Source of the DNA: Lachnospiraceae bacterium
GTDB lineage: Bacteria; Bacillota; Clostridia; Lachnospirales; Lachnospiraceae
Length of the DNA stretch: 18,026 nucleotides
Direction of reading: 5' to 3'
Assembly (NCBI GenBank): GCA_021199395.1
Contig: JAJQIE010000234.1
Span: 1 to 18,026 of the forward strand
The translations under genes were made by a program, and so were the position numbers. Below, piece after piece: positions 1-8,819 of the stretch. Each line of letters opens with the position of its first letter. Position 1 is the stretch's first letter. The notes under the pieces were generated by a model. It was not told the origin of the DNA and ran no database searches. It worked only from the letters and a program-made list of their open reading frames with translations.

Positions 1-11
1 TAGAAGGATAG

Positions 12-32
12 TGTACCTGCGGACCAGGTACA
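12..32 (+). other. Short hairpin upstream of rnz
   Basis: A perfect 8-bp inverted repeat, TGTACCTG and CAGGTACA, encloses a 5-base loop just before the rnz ribosome site at 34-41. It has no T-run, so it is not a standard terminator. It could be an RNA hairpin in the 5' leader or between operon genes. The TAG at 1-3 may be the stop codon of an upstream gene, but the window does not show enough to say. Confidence 0.4.
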
Positions 33-45
33 TGGGAGGAGAATT

Positions 46-957
46 ATGCTGGATGTGTGCTTGCTGGGAAGCGGTGGAATGATGCCGCTTCCCTATCGCT
101 GGCTGACGTCCCTGATGACGCGGTTCAATGGCAGCAATCTTTTGATTGACTGCGGGGAAGGAACGCAGATCGCGATCCGGGAAAAAGGGTGGAGCTTCAA
201 ACCGATCGATACGATTTGCTTTACGCACTATCATGGAGATCATATCAGCGGGCTGCCGGGACTTTTACTGACGATGGGAAACGCTGAGAGGACGGAGCCG
301 TTGACACTGATCGGCCCCAGGGGGCTGGAGCGTGTCGCGGGCGCGTTGCGCGTAGTAGCTCCGGAGCTCCCTTTTCCTGTCATATACAGGGAAATACAGG
401 GGCCGGAGCAGGTATTTGAGCAAAAAGGCTACCGGATCACGGCCTTTCGCGTAAACCATAACGTCCTTTGCTATGGCTACTGCCTGGAGATCGACCGGGC
501 GGGCAGGTTTGACGTCGCGCGCGCGAAGGCTGCTGATATTCCCATGAAATACTGGAGCCGTCTGCAAAAGGGCGAGGTGATAGAGGAGGACGGACACATT
601 TACCGTCCGGAGGATGTGCTTGGACCGGCGCGCCGCGGGATTAAGGTGACCTATACCACGGACACCCGCCCGACAGAATCGATTGTAAAGCATGCGGAAG
701 GAGCGGATCTGTTTATCTGTGAGGGCATGTATGGAGAGGCGGACAAAGACGCGAAGGCGGTTGAGCACAAGCATATGACCTTCGCGGAGGCCGCCAGGCT
801 TGCGCGCCGCGCGCAGCCGGAGGAGCTGTGGCTGACGCATTACAGCCCGTCTCTTGTCCGGCCGGAAGACTATATGGAGCAGGTGCGCAGGATTTTTCCC
901 CGTTCCTATCCGGGAAAAGACGGAAAGAGCGTTGAACTGGATTTTCGGGAAGAATAG
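46..957 (+). CDS. rnz: Ribonuclease Z (tRNA 3' endonuclease)
   Basis: This is a zinc-dependent endonuclease of the metallo-beta-lactamase fold (RNase Z/ElaC). It cuts the 3' trailer from tRNA precursors in the cytoplasm. The signature HYHGDH lies at residues 61-66 within FTHYHGDHISGLPGLL. Further likely metal ligands are the His in FRVNHN near residue 138, the Asp in TYTTDTRP near residue 207, and the His of LTHYSP near residue 265. The 303-residue length suits the short bacterial form. The ATG at 46 follows a strong GGGAGGAG at 34-41. The next gene, tsaD, starts 47 bases downstream and also acts on tRNA, which suggests co-transcription. The protein looks intact, with no signal peptide or membrane segment. 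Confidence 0.95.
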   Translation: MLDVCLLGSGGMMPLPYRWLTSLMTRFNGSNLLIDCGEGTQIAIREKGWSFKPIDTICFTHYHGDHISGLPGLLLTMGNAERTEPLTLIGPRGLERVAGALRVVAPELPFPVIYREIQGPEQVFEQKGYRITAFRVNHNVLCYGYCLEIDRAGRFDVARAKAADIPMKYWSRLQKGEVIEEDGHIYRPEDVLGPARRGIKVTYTTDTRPTESIVKHAEGADLFICEGMYGEADKDAKAVEHKHMTFAEAARLARRAQPEELWLTHYSPSLVRPEDYMEQVRRIFPRSYPGKDGKSVELDFREE

Positions 958-1004
958 GAGAAACCCGTAGGCACCATTGGATTACAGAGTACGGAGAATA
1001 AAGC

Positions 1005-2051
1005 GTGAGTAATATGGAGACGGATAACATAAAAAAAGAGATCATGATTCTGGCGATCGAGAGCTCCTGTGATGAGACGGCTGCGTCTGTTGTAAAAAAT
1101 GGCCGGGAGGTCCTCTCAAATGTGATTTCCTAACAGATTGAGCTGCACAGGCTTTATGGAGGAGTTGTGCCGGAGATCGCATCGCGAAAACATATTGAGA
1201 AGATCAATCAGGTGATTGAGGAGGCCCTGTCTGACGCGCATATGACGCTGGACGACATGGACGCTGTGGCGGTGACCTATGGACCGGGACTGGTAGGCGC
1301 GCTTCTGGTCGGAGTCGCGGAGGCAAAGGCGATCAGCTACGCGCGGAAGCTTCCTCTGGTGGGTGTGCACCATATCGAGGGACATATTTCCGCCAATTAA
1401 ATAGAAAATAAGGATCTGGAGCCGCCCTTTATCTGTCTGGTGGTCTCCGGAGGACATACGCATCTTGTCCGCGTGAAGGATTACGGGGAATATGAGATTC
1501 TTGGCCGCACCAGAGATGATGCCGCAGGGGAAGCATTTGACAAGGTGGCGCGCGCAATTGGGCTGGGTTATCCGGGAGGACCGAAGATTGACCGTCTCGC
1601 GAAAGAGGGGAATCCGGACGCGATTTCTTTTCCTAAGGCAAGGATTGCCGATGCTCCCTATGACTTCAGCTTCAGCGGCCTGAAGTCGGCGGTGCTGAAC
1701 TACCTGAATGGATGTAAAATGAAGGGCGAACCGGTCAACGATGCGGATGTGGCCGCGTCCTTTCAGAAAGCGGTCGTGGATGTGCTGGTTGAGCACGCGA
1801 TGCTTGCGGTTCGGGAATCCGGTCTGGACAGACTGGCGCTGGCTGGCGGCGTCGCTTCAAACAGCGCGCTGCGTGCAGCGGCGGAGAAGGCCTGTGAGGA
1901 AAACGGAATCCGGCTTTATCGTCCGTCACCGATTTTCTGTACGGATAATGCGGCAATGATCGGCGCTGCGGCATATTACGAGTACAGAAAAGGAGTCAGG
2001 CACGGGCTGGATCTGAATGCGGTTCCGAATCTGAAGCTGGGCGAACGTTAA
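1005..2051 (+). pseudogene. tsaD: tsaD (t6A transferase) with two in-frame TAA stops
   Basis: TsaD (Gcp/YgjD) is the catalytic subunit that moves threonylcarbamoyl onto A37 of ANN-decoding tRNAs. I place the start at GTG 1005, with GGAG at 993-996 and 8-base spacing. One continuous frame of 349 codons runs to TAA 2051, matching the usual length of about 340 residues. Family motifs appear along it: [10 protein letters not shown] near the N-terminus, the metal site [36 protein letters not shown] and [10 protein letters not shown]. The frame is broken by TAA at 1131-1133 (codon 43), where relatives usually have Ser in a V-I-S-S-Q-I context. It is broken again by TAA at 1398-1400 (codon 132), where relatives usually have Tyr after GHISAN. 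Reading pieces are 1005-1133, 1134-1400 and 1401-2051. The frame is otherwise perfectly conserved, so the lesions are recent or are sequence errors. Confidence 0.9.
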
Positions 2052-2127
2052 GTAGACCGTATCACAGGGATCTGTGCATAATGTATATGAAAAATGTGAC
2101 ACGGATTACCGGTATGGAGTAGGTAAA

Positions 2128-2895
2128 ATGGGAAAAGATATGAAAAATGTAGCAATCGTTTTGGCCGGAGGCAGCGGCAGCCGGATGAAATGCAACATCA
2201 GAAAACAGTATCTGCTGCTCGGAGATTATCCGGTGCTCTGGTATTCTCTGCATGCTTTTCAGAATTATCCGCTTATAGACGAGATTGTACTGGTCTGCGG
2301 CGCGGGAGAGGTGGAGCAGTGCCGCGATCAGTTTGTGGAGCAGTATGGATTTTCAAAAATTAAAACGGTCACGGAGGGCGGCAGGGAACGGTACCATTCT
2401 GTGTATGAGGGGCTGAAGGCGATCGAAAACTGTGATTATGTTCTGATCCATGATGGAGCACGCCCATTTATTGATGAAGAAATCCTGAATCGTGTCTTTG
2501 ACGCGCTTTTGGAGCTGCCGGCCTGCGCAGTTGGAATGCCGGTCAAGGATACGATCAAAATGAGCGATTCAGGCGGTTTCGTGGAACGAACGCTTCCCCG
2601 TGAAAAACTGTGGATGATCCAGACGCCGCAATCGTTTTCCTATGCGGTGATCCGTCAGGCCTATGATGAGCTGTTCCGCCGGGGAACGCCGGAGGTGTCT
2701 GTCACAGATGACGCGATGGTCGCTGAGTATGTTTTGAATTGCCCGGTAAAGCTGGTCGAGGGCTCCTACGGGAACATTAAGATTACTACACCGGAGGATC
2801 TTTATCTGGCGGAATCGCTGCTCGCTTCTTATAAAAGTAAAAATCTGAGAGCATATATGGATCATACGGGAAAGAATGGAATGCGTACTGTTTGA
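2128..2895 (+). CDS. ispD: 2-C-methyl-D-erythritol 4-phosphate cytidylyltransferase
   Basis: IspD joins CTP and 2-C-methyl-D-erythritol 4-phosphate, giving CDP-methylerythritol and pyrophosphate, the third step of the MEP isoprenoid pathway in the cytoplasm. The nucleotide-binding loop LAGGSGSRM is at residues 12-20 with the KQ pair at 26-27. Further family blocks are VLIHDGARPFI, VGMPVKDTIK, WMIQTPQSF, VTDDAMVAEY and the substrate-site stretch EGSYGNIKITTPEDL. I chose ATG 2128 because GGAG lies at 2116-2119 with 8-base spacing. An upstream in-frame ATG at 2074 would add 18 residues unlike the family, and ATG 2140 is another possibility. The 255 residues include a short C-terminal extension compared with the usual 230 or so. 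No ispF is adjacent. The related cytidylyltransferase TarI is less likely here because of the MPVKDTIK and TPQSF context. Confidence 0.88.
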   Translation: MGKDMKNVAIVLAGGSGSRMKCNIRKQYLLLGDYPVLWYSLHAFQNYPLIDEIVLVCGAGEVEQCRDQFVEQYGFSKIKTVTEGGRERYHSVYEGLKAIENCDYVLIHDGARPFIDEEILNRVFDALLELPACAVGMPVKDTIKMSDSGGFVERTLPREKLWMIQTPQSFSYAVIRQAYDELFRRGTPEVSVTDDAMVAEYVLNCPVKLVEGSYGNIKITTPEDLYLAESLLASYKSKNLRAYMDHTGKNGMRTV

Positions 2896-2904
2896 TTTAC
2901 AGAG

Positions 2905-2933
2905 TTGCTTTTTTGACAGCGATAGGCTATACT
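2905..2933 (+). promoter_or_regulatory. Likely sigma-A promoter of glnS
   Basis: TTGCTT at 2905-2910 and TATACT at 2928-2933 are separated by 17 bases and would start transcription near 2940, about 50 bases before glnS. A closer TTGACA at 2913-2918 is only 9 bases from the same -10 box, so it is not the matching -35 element. This is called from the consensus only. Confidence 0.5.
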
Positions 2934-2991
2934 GGCGACAGGTTTAATAGCCGCTGGCATTGTTGCCGGCAGCCAGGCGCAGGAGGAGATT

Positions 2992-4743
2992 ATGGAAAAA
3001 GAGACAGTTTCAAGGAATTTTATCGAACAGATTATTGATAAGGATCTGGCGGAAGGCAGCTATGAGGCCATCTGTACCCGGTTCCCGCCGGAGCCGAATG
3101 GGTATTTGCATATCGGCCATGCGAAGTCCATTCTTCTGAATTATGGTATTGCGAAGAAATATGGCGGGAAATTTAATCTTCGTTTTGACGATACGAATCC
3201 CACCAAAGAGAAGACAGAGTTTGTCCATTCGATTATCGAGGATGTGAAATGGCTTGGCGCGGATTTTGAGGATCGCCTGTTTTTCGCATCGGATTATTTT
3301 GATCAGATGTATGAGGCAGCCGTCAGACTGATTCAAAAGGGTAAGGCATTTGTATGCGATCTTTCTGCGGAGGAGATTCGTGAGTACCGGGGCACGCTCA
3401 CTGAGCCCGGTAAGGAAAGCCCTTATCGGAACCGCAGTGTGGAGGAAAACCTGGAGCTTTTTGAGAATATGAAAAACGGGATGTACGAGGATGGATCAAA
3501 GGTGCTGCGCGCGAAGATCGATATGGCTTCTCCGAATATCAATATGCGCGACCCGGTCATTTATCGTGTGGCACACATGACGCACCATAATACCGGGGAC
3601 AAGTGGTGCGTTTATCCGATGTATGATTTTGCACATCCGATTGAGGACGCGATCGAGGGCGTGACACATTCCATCTGTACGCTGGAGTTTGAGGATCATC
3701 GCCCGCTCTACGACTGGGTGGTGCGTGAGGTGGGATATGAGCGCCCGCCTAAGCAGATAGAGTTTGCAAAGCTTTACCTGACGAATGTCGTGACCGGCAA
3801 GCGCTATATCAAAAAGCTGGTTGAGGAAAATATTGTGGACGGCTGGGACGACCCGCGCCTTGTATCGATTGCCGCGCTGCGCAGACGCGGATTTACGCCG
3901 GAGTCGATTCAGATGTTTGTAGACCTTTGCGGTATCAGCAAGAGTCAGAGCTCAGTGGATTACGCAATGCTGGAATACTGCATTCGTGAGGATCTGAAGC
4001 TAAAGCGTCCGCGTATGATGGCCGTACTGGATCCGGTGAAGCTGATTATCGACAACTATCCGGAGGATCAGACGGAGTACCTGGATGTTGAGATGAATCT
4101 GGAAAATCCGGAGCTTGGCATGCGCAAAGTTCCGTTTGGCCGGGAGCTTTATATCGAACGCGAGGACTTTATGGAGAATCCGCCCAGAAAGTATTTCCGG
4201 CTCTTCCCAGGCAACGAGGTGCGCCTGATGGGAGCTTATTTTGTGAAGTGTGTGGACTTTAAAAAGGATGAGAACGGCAAAGTGACAGAGATCCACTGTA
4301 CCTATGATCCGGAGACAAAGTGCGGTACCGGTTTTACCGGCAGAAAGGTAAAAGGCACCATACACTGGGTAGCGGCAAAGACGGCGATTCATGCGCAGGT
4401 GCGTCTGTACGAGAATATTATCAATGAGGAAAAGGGCGTATACAATGAAGACGGCTCTCTGAACCTGAACCCGGATTCTCTGACCGTCTTAAATGACTGC
4501 CTGCTGGAGCCGGCGTTCGTGGACGCAAAGCTGACGGATTCGCGCCCATGTGAGTGCTTCAAAGCGGAGGACATCGGCGGGGGAGAAAATGAAGTCCCTC
4601 TCGCAAGACCGTATGCGAGCTTCCAGTTTGTGCGCCAGGGATATTTCTGTGTGGACGCAAAGGATTCCAGAGAGGATGCGCTGGTGTTTAACCGCATTGT
4701 GTCTCTGAAGAGTTCCTTTAAGCTTCCAAAAACAGACGGCTGA
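2992..4743 (+). CDS. glnS: Glutaminyl-tRNA synthetase
   Basis: This class Ia synthetase charges tRNA-Gln with glutamine using ATP in the cytoplasm. The ATP-site HIGH motif is at residues 40-43 within [24 protein letters not shown] residues follow ([11 protein letters not shown]), then [12 protein letters not shown] and [20 protein letters not shown], which are GlnRS/GluRS diagnostic blocks. The C-terminal half is the two-barrel anticodon domain, with HWV near GTIHWVAAK. The 583-residue length is slightly above the E. coli enzyme. The usual KMSKS-like stretch appears as [10 protein letters not shown] at 266-275, lacking the typical MSK. AGGAGGAG directly before ATG 2992 fixes the start. Many Firmicutes make Gln-tRNA through GatCAB, so having GlnRS fits Lachnospiraceae-type Clostridia. 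The gene appears complete. Confidence 0.95.
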   Translation: MEKETVSRNFIEQIIDKDLAEGSYEAICTRFPPEPNGYLHIGHAKSILLNYGIAKKYGGKFNLRFDDTNPTKEKTEFVHSIIEDVKWLGADFEDRLFFASDYFDQMYEAAVRLIQKGKAFVCDLSAEEIREYRGTLTEPGKESPYRNRSVEENLELFENMKNGMYEDGSKVLRAKIDMASPNINMRDPVIYRVAHMTHHNTGDKWCVYPMYDFAHPIEDAIEGVTHSICTLEFEDHRPLYDWVVREVGYERPPKQIEFAKLYLTNVVTGKRYIKKLVEENIVDGWDDPRLVSIAALRRRGFTPESIQMFVDLCGISKSQSSVDYAMLEYCIREDLKLKRPRMMAVLDPVKLIIDNYPEDQTEYLDVEMNLENPELGMRKVPFGRELYIEREDFMENPPRKYFRLFPGNEVRLMGAYFVKCVDFKKDENGKVTEIHCTYDPETKCGTGFTGRKVKGTIHWVAAKTAIHAQVRLYENIINEEKGVYNEDGSLNLNPDSLTVLNDCLLEPAFVDAKLTDSRPCECFKAEDIGGGENEVPLARPYASFQFVRQGYFCVDAKDSREDALVFNRIVSLKSSFKLPKTDG

Positions 4744-4810
4744 GCAGTTTCTCTTACGGGAATGTTGCTGTGGGTAAACAGTATACAGATTTATCAATTT
4801 GGTACAGAAT

Positions 4811-6286
4811 ATGAACGTTCTGACAATCAGTCTGGATTCTCATTCTTCAACGCCGCTGTATGAACAAATTTACAGTTATATAAAAAATGAGATTCAGGAT
4901 GGAGGGCTGCCTTTCAGGGAGAGGCTGCCCTCTACCAGAAAACTGGCGGATTACCTGCAGGTGAGCAGGACGACCGTTAATATGGCATATGAGCAGCTTG
5001 TCTCGGAGGGGTATATTGAAGCAATACCGCACCGGGGCTATTTTGTATGCGATCTGGAGGGGCTGGTGCGTCTTTCTCCGGTTTCTTCTTATGAGAACAG
5101 AACGGAAAGCACGGATGAAACGGTTTATGATTATGATTTTTCGCCGCATGGCGTGGATCTGAACAGCTTTCCGCACAATGCCTGGCGAAAGCTTTCCAGG
5201 GATCTTTTGATGGAAGAGGATAAATATCTGTTTCGCTTAGGCGATCCGCAGGGAGAGCCTGAACTGCGCAGGACGATTGCAGGATATCTGCATCAGGCCC
5301 GTGGTGTGAATGCGCTGCCGGAGCGTATTATCGTTGGTGCCGGGAACGATTTTCTGCTGCTTCTTTTGTGCAGTATGTTTGGCGGCGGTATGAAGATCGC
5401 GATGGAGAGTCCTACTTATCGGAAAGCCTTTGACCTGTTTTGCAATCTTTCGAATGAGGTTCAGATTGTAGAAATGGATGAGGCGGGGATGCGGGTGGAT
5501 CGGCTGGAGGAGACTGGCGCATGGCTGGCTTATGTGATGCCGTCCCATCAGTATCCTCTGGGTACGGTAATGCCGGTAAAACGGCGGATGCAGCTGCTTC
5601 ACTGGGCTGCCGAAAAGGAAGGCCGGTATATCCTGGAGGATGATTATGACAGCGAGTTCCGTTATAAAGGGAAACCGATTCCGGCGCTTCAGGGATATGA
5701 CCGGAACGACCGCGTGATCTATATTGGGACCTTTTCAAAATCCATTGCGCCATCTATCCGCGCCAGCTATATGGTATTGCCGGAAAGCCTGATGGATCTG
5801 TACAGGCGAAGAGCCCGAAATATTTCAAGCACCGTTTCCCGCGTTGATCAGATGCTGATTGCGGGGTTTTTAAATCAAGGCTATTATGAGCGGCACCTGA
5901 ATAAAATGAGAGCCGTTTATCGCGGCAGACATGATGTGCTTTTGGAGGAGCTGAAATCCTTTCGGGAAATCTGCCGTGTGAGCGGTGAAAACGCGGGCGT
6001 TCATCTGCTATTGACATTTACGAATGGCATGACAGAAGAAGAAGCGATCCGCCGCGCGGCCGGACTGGGGGTTCGCGTATACGGCCTTTCCGGATATTAT
6101 GTGGATACGCTCCGGACTTCGTCAGTCAGCGGGCATTCCCTGCCGCTTCCATCCGGGCAATGTGAATGCGGAATGGCCTGCCCGTCTGGCAGGAACGGGG
6201 ATACGGTACTGCTTGGCTATGCGAACCTGTCAGAGCAGGAGATACGTAAGGCTGCAAAGCGGCTGCGGAGAGCGTGGCTGCGATAG
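4811..6286 (+). CDS. MocR-family GntR/aminotransferase regulator
   Basis: This is a fusion regulator of the MocR type (PdxR, GabR, TauR relatives). Residues from about 1 to 75 form a GntR winged helix, with PLYEQIYSYIKNEI and LPSTRKLADYLQVSRTTV. The rest is a class I aminotransferase fold that binds pyridoxal phosphate. The PLP lysine is probably K310 in GTFSKSIAPSIRASYM, and DDYDSEF is the usual aspartate block upstream. Such proteins sense PLP or an amine ligand and control vitamin B6 or amino acid genes. The target here is not evident, since no pdxST or gabT is in view. ATG 4811 is chosen. A TTG at 4799 could add four residues, and neither has a clear ribosome site. The 491 residues are normal for the family. 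The 3' end touches or nearly touches the next gene, suggesting coupling. Confidence 0.9.
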   Translation: MNVLTISLDSHSSTPLYEQIYSYIKNEIQDGGLPFRERLPSTRKLADYLQVSRTTVNMAYEQLVSEGYIEAIPHRGYFVCDLEGLVRLSPVSSYENRTESTDETVYDYDFSPHGVDLNSFPHNAWRKLSRDLLMEEDKYLFRLGDPQGEPELRRTIAGYLHQARGVNALPERIIVGAGNDFLLLLLCSMFGGGMKIAMESPTYRKAFDLFCNLSNEVQIVEMDEAGMRVDRLEETGAWLAYVMPSHQYPLGTVMPVKRRMQLLHWAAEKEGRYILEDDYDSEFRYKGKPIPALQGYDRNDRVIYIGTFSKSIAPSIRASYMVLPESLMDLYRRRARNISSTVSRVDQMLIAGFLNQGYYERHLNKMRAVYRGRHDVLLEELKSFREICRVSGENAGVHLLLTFTNGMTEEEAIRRAAGLGVRVYGLSGYYVDTLRTSSVSGHSLPLPSGQCECGMACPSGRNGDTVLLGYANLSEQEIRKAAKRLRRAWLR

Positions 6287-6297
6287 AGGAGAAGAAA

Positions 6298-7008
6298 TTG
6301 TTTTACGACGCTATTACCGATTTTATTTTTGTGGAGAATCAGCCCCGGAGGTCGGATATTATCTTTGTGCCGGGAAGTGCGTGCCCTGAACTGGCGCTGC
6401 ACGCGGCCAGCCTGTACCGGGAGGGATTTGCCCCGCGCATTTTACTGTCCGGGAAATACAGTATTACAAAGGGTTTTTTTGAAAGACCGGACTCAGGCGA
6501 AGCAGTCGGTGGAAAAGAGTGCAGGGAAAAATCGCTTTCCGCCGGATTACGGCCGGATTTTGCGGAATATACAACCGAATGTGATTATCTCTGCGCCATT
6601 CTTCTGGCCGCGGGAGTGCCGGAGGAGGCAATTCTTCGAGAGCGGGAGGCTACCTTTACCTGGGAGAATGCGATTTTTTCAAGGCGCAGGACGGATGAGG
6701 CGGAGCTGGTGATCCGGCGGGCTATTTTGTGCTGCAAGACCTTTCATGCCAGACGCAGCCTCATGTATTATCAGCAGCAGTTTCCGGAGACGGAATTTCT
6801 GGTCTGCCCGGCAGCGGTGGATGATATACGCCGGGAAAACTGGCATATGACCCGCCACGGTATAGATACAGTATTAGGCGAGGTTGAACGCTGCGGCGGA
6901 CAGTTTCATGAAATTATAGCGGAGGCATCGGGGCTTCAGAGCATTGAGGGCAGGGAAAATATATCTGAAAATATATCTGAGCTTTTGAGACAGGCTGGGG
7001 AATGGTGA
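6298..7008 (+). CDS. YdcF-like DUF218 family protein
   Basis: This matches the DUF218 fold (YdcF, SanA, ElyC relatives), a Rossmann-like domain whose chemistry is mostly unknown. The strand-loop SDIIFVPGSACPELALHAA resembles the family's first nucleotide-like loop. Then come ILLSGKYS, the E-rich segment AILREREATFTWENAIFS (the family's T-x-E-N element) and ILCCKTFHARRSLMYY. No membrane anchor is present, so a cytoplasmic form is likely. I chose TTG 6298 because AGAGGAG at 6285-6291 sits 6 bases before it. GTG 6274 is an alternative that would overlap the MocR gene by 13 bases and has a poorly spaced ribosome site. Near the C-terminus a perfect 12-base tandem repeat encodes ENIS twice. The 3' end lies 38 bases before the HAD phosphatase start. 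The family is confident and the function is unknown. Confidence 0.8.
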   Translation: MFYDAITDFIFVENQPRRSDIIFVPGSACPELALHAASLYREGFAPRILLSGKYSITKGFFERPDSGEAVGGKECREKSLSAGLRPDFAEYTTECDYLCAILLAAGVPEEAILREREATFTWENAIFSRRRTDEAELVIRRAILCCKTFHARRSLMYYQQQFPETEFLVCPAAVDDIRRENWHMTRHGIDTVLGEVERCGGQFHEIIAEASGLQSIEGRENISENISELLRQAGEW

Positions 7009-7046
7009 CAGGCGGGGAATCCCGTCGGGAGAGGGAGCAGAGGATT

Positions 7047-7841
7047 ATGATTAAGCTGGTAGTATCAGACATAGACGGGACGCTTGTCCCGGAGGGAACC
7101 AATCAGATTGATCCGGAGTATTTTAAATGGATCCGGGGATTAAAAAGGCAGGGCATTCTTTTTGCCGCGGCAAGCGGACGGGAGTATAAGAGTATGCAGC
7201 GTCTGCTGAACCCGGTGGCGGAGGATGTCCTCTTTATAGCTGATAATGGAGCAAATGTGATACTTCGTGAAAAAAGTATTTCCGTAAACTATATCGGTCA
7301 GGAGCTGGCCGGGGTGCTTCTGCTGTTTTTGCGTGACCTTCCGGGATGCGAAATTATGCTGTCAGCCCCGGAATCTGTGTATCTGGAGACGACTGACGAG
7401 GAATTTGCGGATATGCTGATTCATGGCTACAGATTCAGGATTAAGCGAGTCAGGGATCTGCTGCCGCTTTGCGGACGGGCGATTAAAATAGCGGCTTACT
7501 CCAGAACGGGCATACAGCCTGCTTTCCAGACAATCGCGTCCCATTTCGGGGACAGGATGAATGTTACATTGTCCGGCATGGCATGGGCGGACTGCATGAG
7601 CCTGACGACTGATAAGGGAAACGCGCTGGAAAAGCTGCAGTACCAGATGGGGATTTCCAGAGATGAAACGATGGCATTCGGAGATAACTGCAATGACATT
7701 CAAATGCTCAGGCACGCTGCAGAGAGCTACGCGGTGGGCAACGCTCATCCCAGGCTGAAGGAGGTCGCACGCCATATTGCGCCGCCCTGCACAGAAAACG
7801 GGGTTTTGAAGACGCTGCAGGCGTATTTTGATATACAGTGA
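7047..7841 (+). CDS. Cof-type HAD phosphatase
   Basis: This is a haloacid-dehalogenase superfamily hydrolase of the Cof/YwpJ class. These are cytoplasmic phosphatases of broad sugar-phosphate or cofactor-phosphate range. All four catalytic motifs are visible: DIDGT with nucleophile D8 and acid/base D10, the motif II serine in AAASGRE, the lysine in TTDKGNAL, and the metal aspartates in AFGDNCNDIQML. A C2-type cap lies between motifs II and III. I chose ATG 7047 after a purine-rich GAGGGAGCAGAGG stretch. An in-frame ATG at 7002 would overlap the previous gene by 7 bases and add 15 residues unlike the family. The 264-residue length is typical. The substrate cannot be told from sequence. Close packing with the YdcF-like gene suggests a shared transcript. 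Confidence 0.9.
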   Translation: MIKLVVSDIDGTLVPEGTNQIDPEYFKWIRGLKRQGILFAAASGREYKSMQRLLNPVAEDVLFIADNGANVILREKSISVNYIGQELAGVLLLFLRDLPGCEIMLSAPESVYLETTDEEFADMLIHGYRFRIKRVRDLLPLCGRAIKIAAYSRTGIQPAFQTIASHFGDRMNVTLSGMAWADCMSLTTDKGNALEKLQYQMGISRDETMAFGDNCNDIQMLRHAAESYAVGNAHPRLKEVARHIAPPCTENGVLKTLQAYFDIQ

Positions 7842-7875
7842 ACGATAAATACCGCAGAGCGAGGGGAGGATAAAA

Positions 7876-8136
7876 ATGACTTATAAAAAGGAATATCTGG
7901 AGTTTTTCCTGAAAAATCAGGGACAACTGTTTGACGAGCCGGTCGCGGAAACCCTGGAGGAAGCAGATGAATTTCTGGAGGAATGTATGGCCTTTGTAGC
8001 AGGAAATTACAAAGAGCTGAAGAAGTATTTTCAGGAAAACGGCGGGGACATTTCCGGTATGAGCAGGGAAGAGGTGCTGGAGCAGTCGGAGGTATTTGCG
8101 CTGCCTGACGGAAAATTTCTGGTTGTTGAGGGATAA
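7876..8136 (+). CDS. Small acidic protein of unknown function
   Basis: I do not recognise this 86-residue protein. It is rich in Glu and Asp in its first 50 residues (LFDEPVAETLEEADEFLEECMAF), probably helical, and ends in a short strand-like FALPDGKFLVVEG. There is no signal peptide, membrane segment or cysteine pair. The coding call rests on GGGGAGGA at 7863-7870, well spaced from ATG 7876, and on codon use like its neighbours. It follows the HAD gene by 34 bases and precedes spoVAC by about 100 bases, so it may be the last gene of the upstream transcript. Position next to spoVAC alone does not justify a sporulation role. Confidence 0.75.
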   Translation: MTYKKEYLEFFLKNQGQLFDEPVAETLEEADEFLEECMAFVAGNYKELKKYFQENGGDISGMSREEVLEQSEVFALPDGKFLVVEG

Positions 8137-8239
8137 GCGCCAGGGAGATTATTTTTCAGAAAATCGGGAAATACTATCCGTAAAAGCAGTGTGCTTTCAA
8201 ACAGATGAGTCTGAAACTGCGAAGAAAGGGGATAAACGT

Positions 8240-8707
8240 ATGCCCGATATTGCAAAACAAAAAAAACAGCAGGAATACCAGAAATATGAAAAAAAAGTGA
8301 CCCCAACCCACAGCCTGATCCGGAATATGTGCAAGGCATTTGTGGTCGGCGGCGTAATCTGTGTGGTTGGCCAGGTGATCTTAAACTGGTGCGGATCGCG
8401 CGGGCTGGACAAGGAGCTGGCCGGAAGCTGGTGCTCGCTGCTGCTTGTCCTTCTGAGTGTGCTCCTGACCGGACTTGGAATCTACCCTAAGCTGGCAAAA
8501 TTCGGAGGAGCCGGTACGCTGGTGCCGATTACCGGTTTTGCTAATTCCGTGGCTGCGCCCGCGATTGAATACAAAAAGGAGGGCCAGGTCTTCGGCATCG
8601 GCTGCAAAATTTTTACCATCGCCGGGCCGGTGATTCTGTACGGGCTGTTCACCAGCTGGGTGCTGGGATTGTTTTACTGGGTGCTGAAAGCGGTTGGGGT
8701 GGTGTGA
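8240..8707 (+). CDS. spoVAC: Stage V sporulation protein AC
   Basis: SpoVAC is an inner-membrane protein of the forespore that helps import dipicolinic acid during sporulation and release it during germination. Several hydrophobic segments are visible: AFVVGGVICVVGQVIL, SLLLVLLSVLLTGLGIY, a weaker one around LVPITGFANSVAAPAIEY, and a C-terminal stretch from IFTIAGPVILYGL onward. The charged N-terminus (KQKKQQEYQKYEKK) and PTHSLIRNMCKAF match the family. ATG 8240 follows AAAGGGG at 8225-8231. An open frame from 8096 is just read-through upstream. At 155 residues the length is normal. The usual partners spoVAD and spoVAE do not follow. Instead an AT-rich cassette begins right after the stop, and a second copy of the last 37 codons lies at 11040-11150. 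The last six codons differ between the copies. Confidence 0.92.
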   Translation: MPDIAKQKKQQEYQKYEKKVTPTHSLIRNMCKAFVVGGVICVVGQVILNWCGSRGLDKELAGSWCSLLLVLLSVLLTGLGIYPKLAKFGGAGTLVPITGFANSVAAPAIEYKKEGQVFGIGCKIFTIAGPVILYGLFTSWVLGLFYWVLKAVGVV

Positions 8708-8790
8708 ATAGAACTTGAATAAAAACAACGATATAATTACAAATTTCGCTATTTTCTGCATTGTTTTGAAATTGAATTAATAAAATTATC

Positions 8791-8819
8791 TTGACTCCTT
8801 TGATGGCTCATGTTACAAT
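8791..8819 (+). promoter_or_regulatory. Promoter of the ATPase/TOPRIM cassette
   Basis: TTGACT at 8791-8796 and TACAAT at 8814-8819 are 17 bases apart, a near-consensus sigma-A promoter. The start would fall near 8826, leaving a leader of about 23 bases before ATG 8849. The -35 box is also part of an inverted repeat whose other arm covers the ribosome site, described separately. Confidence 0.7.

Noticed and set aside
265..840. Long minus-strand open frames opposite rnz, glnS and valS
   Set aside because: They lie opposite clear conserved genes, lack ribosome sites and show no family motifs.
1131..1400. TAA recoding (stop reassignment) in tsaD
   Set aside because: The two TAA codons stand where different residues (Ser and Tyr) are expected. 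tsaD itself and other genes end with TAA, so no single reassignment explains both.
2913..2933. TTGACA/TATACT as the glnS promoter
   Set aside because: The spacing is only 9 bases. The TTGCTT box 17 bases from the same -10 fits better.
8096..8239. N-terminal extension of SpoVAC
   Set aside because: The extra 48 residues overlap the upstream gene end and intergenic DNA. ATG 8240 has a proper ribosome site and fits the family length.
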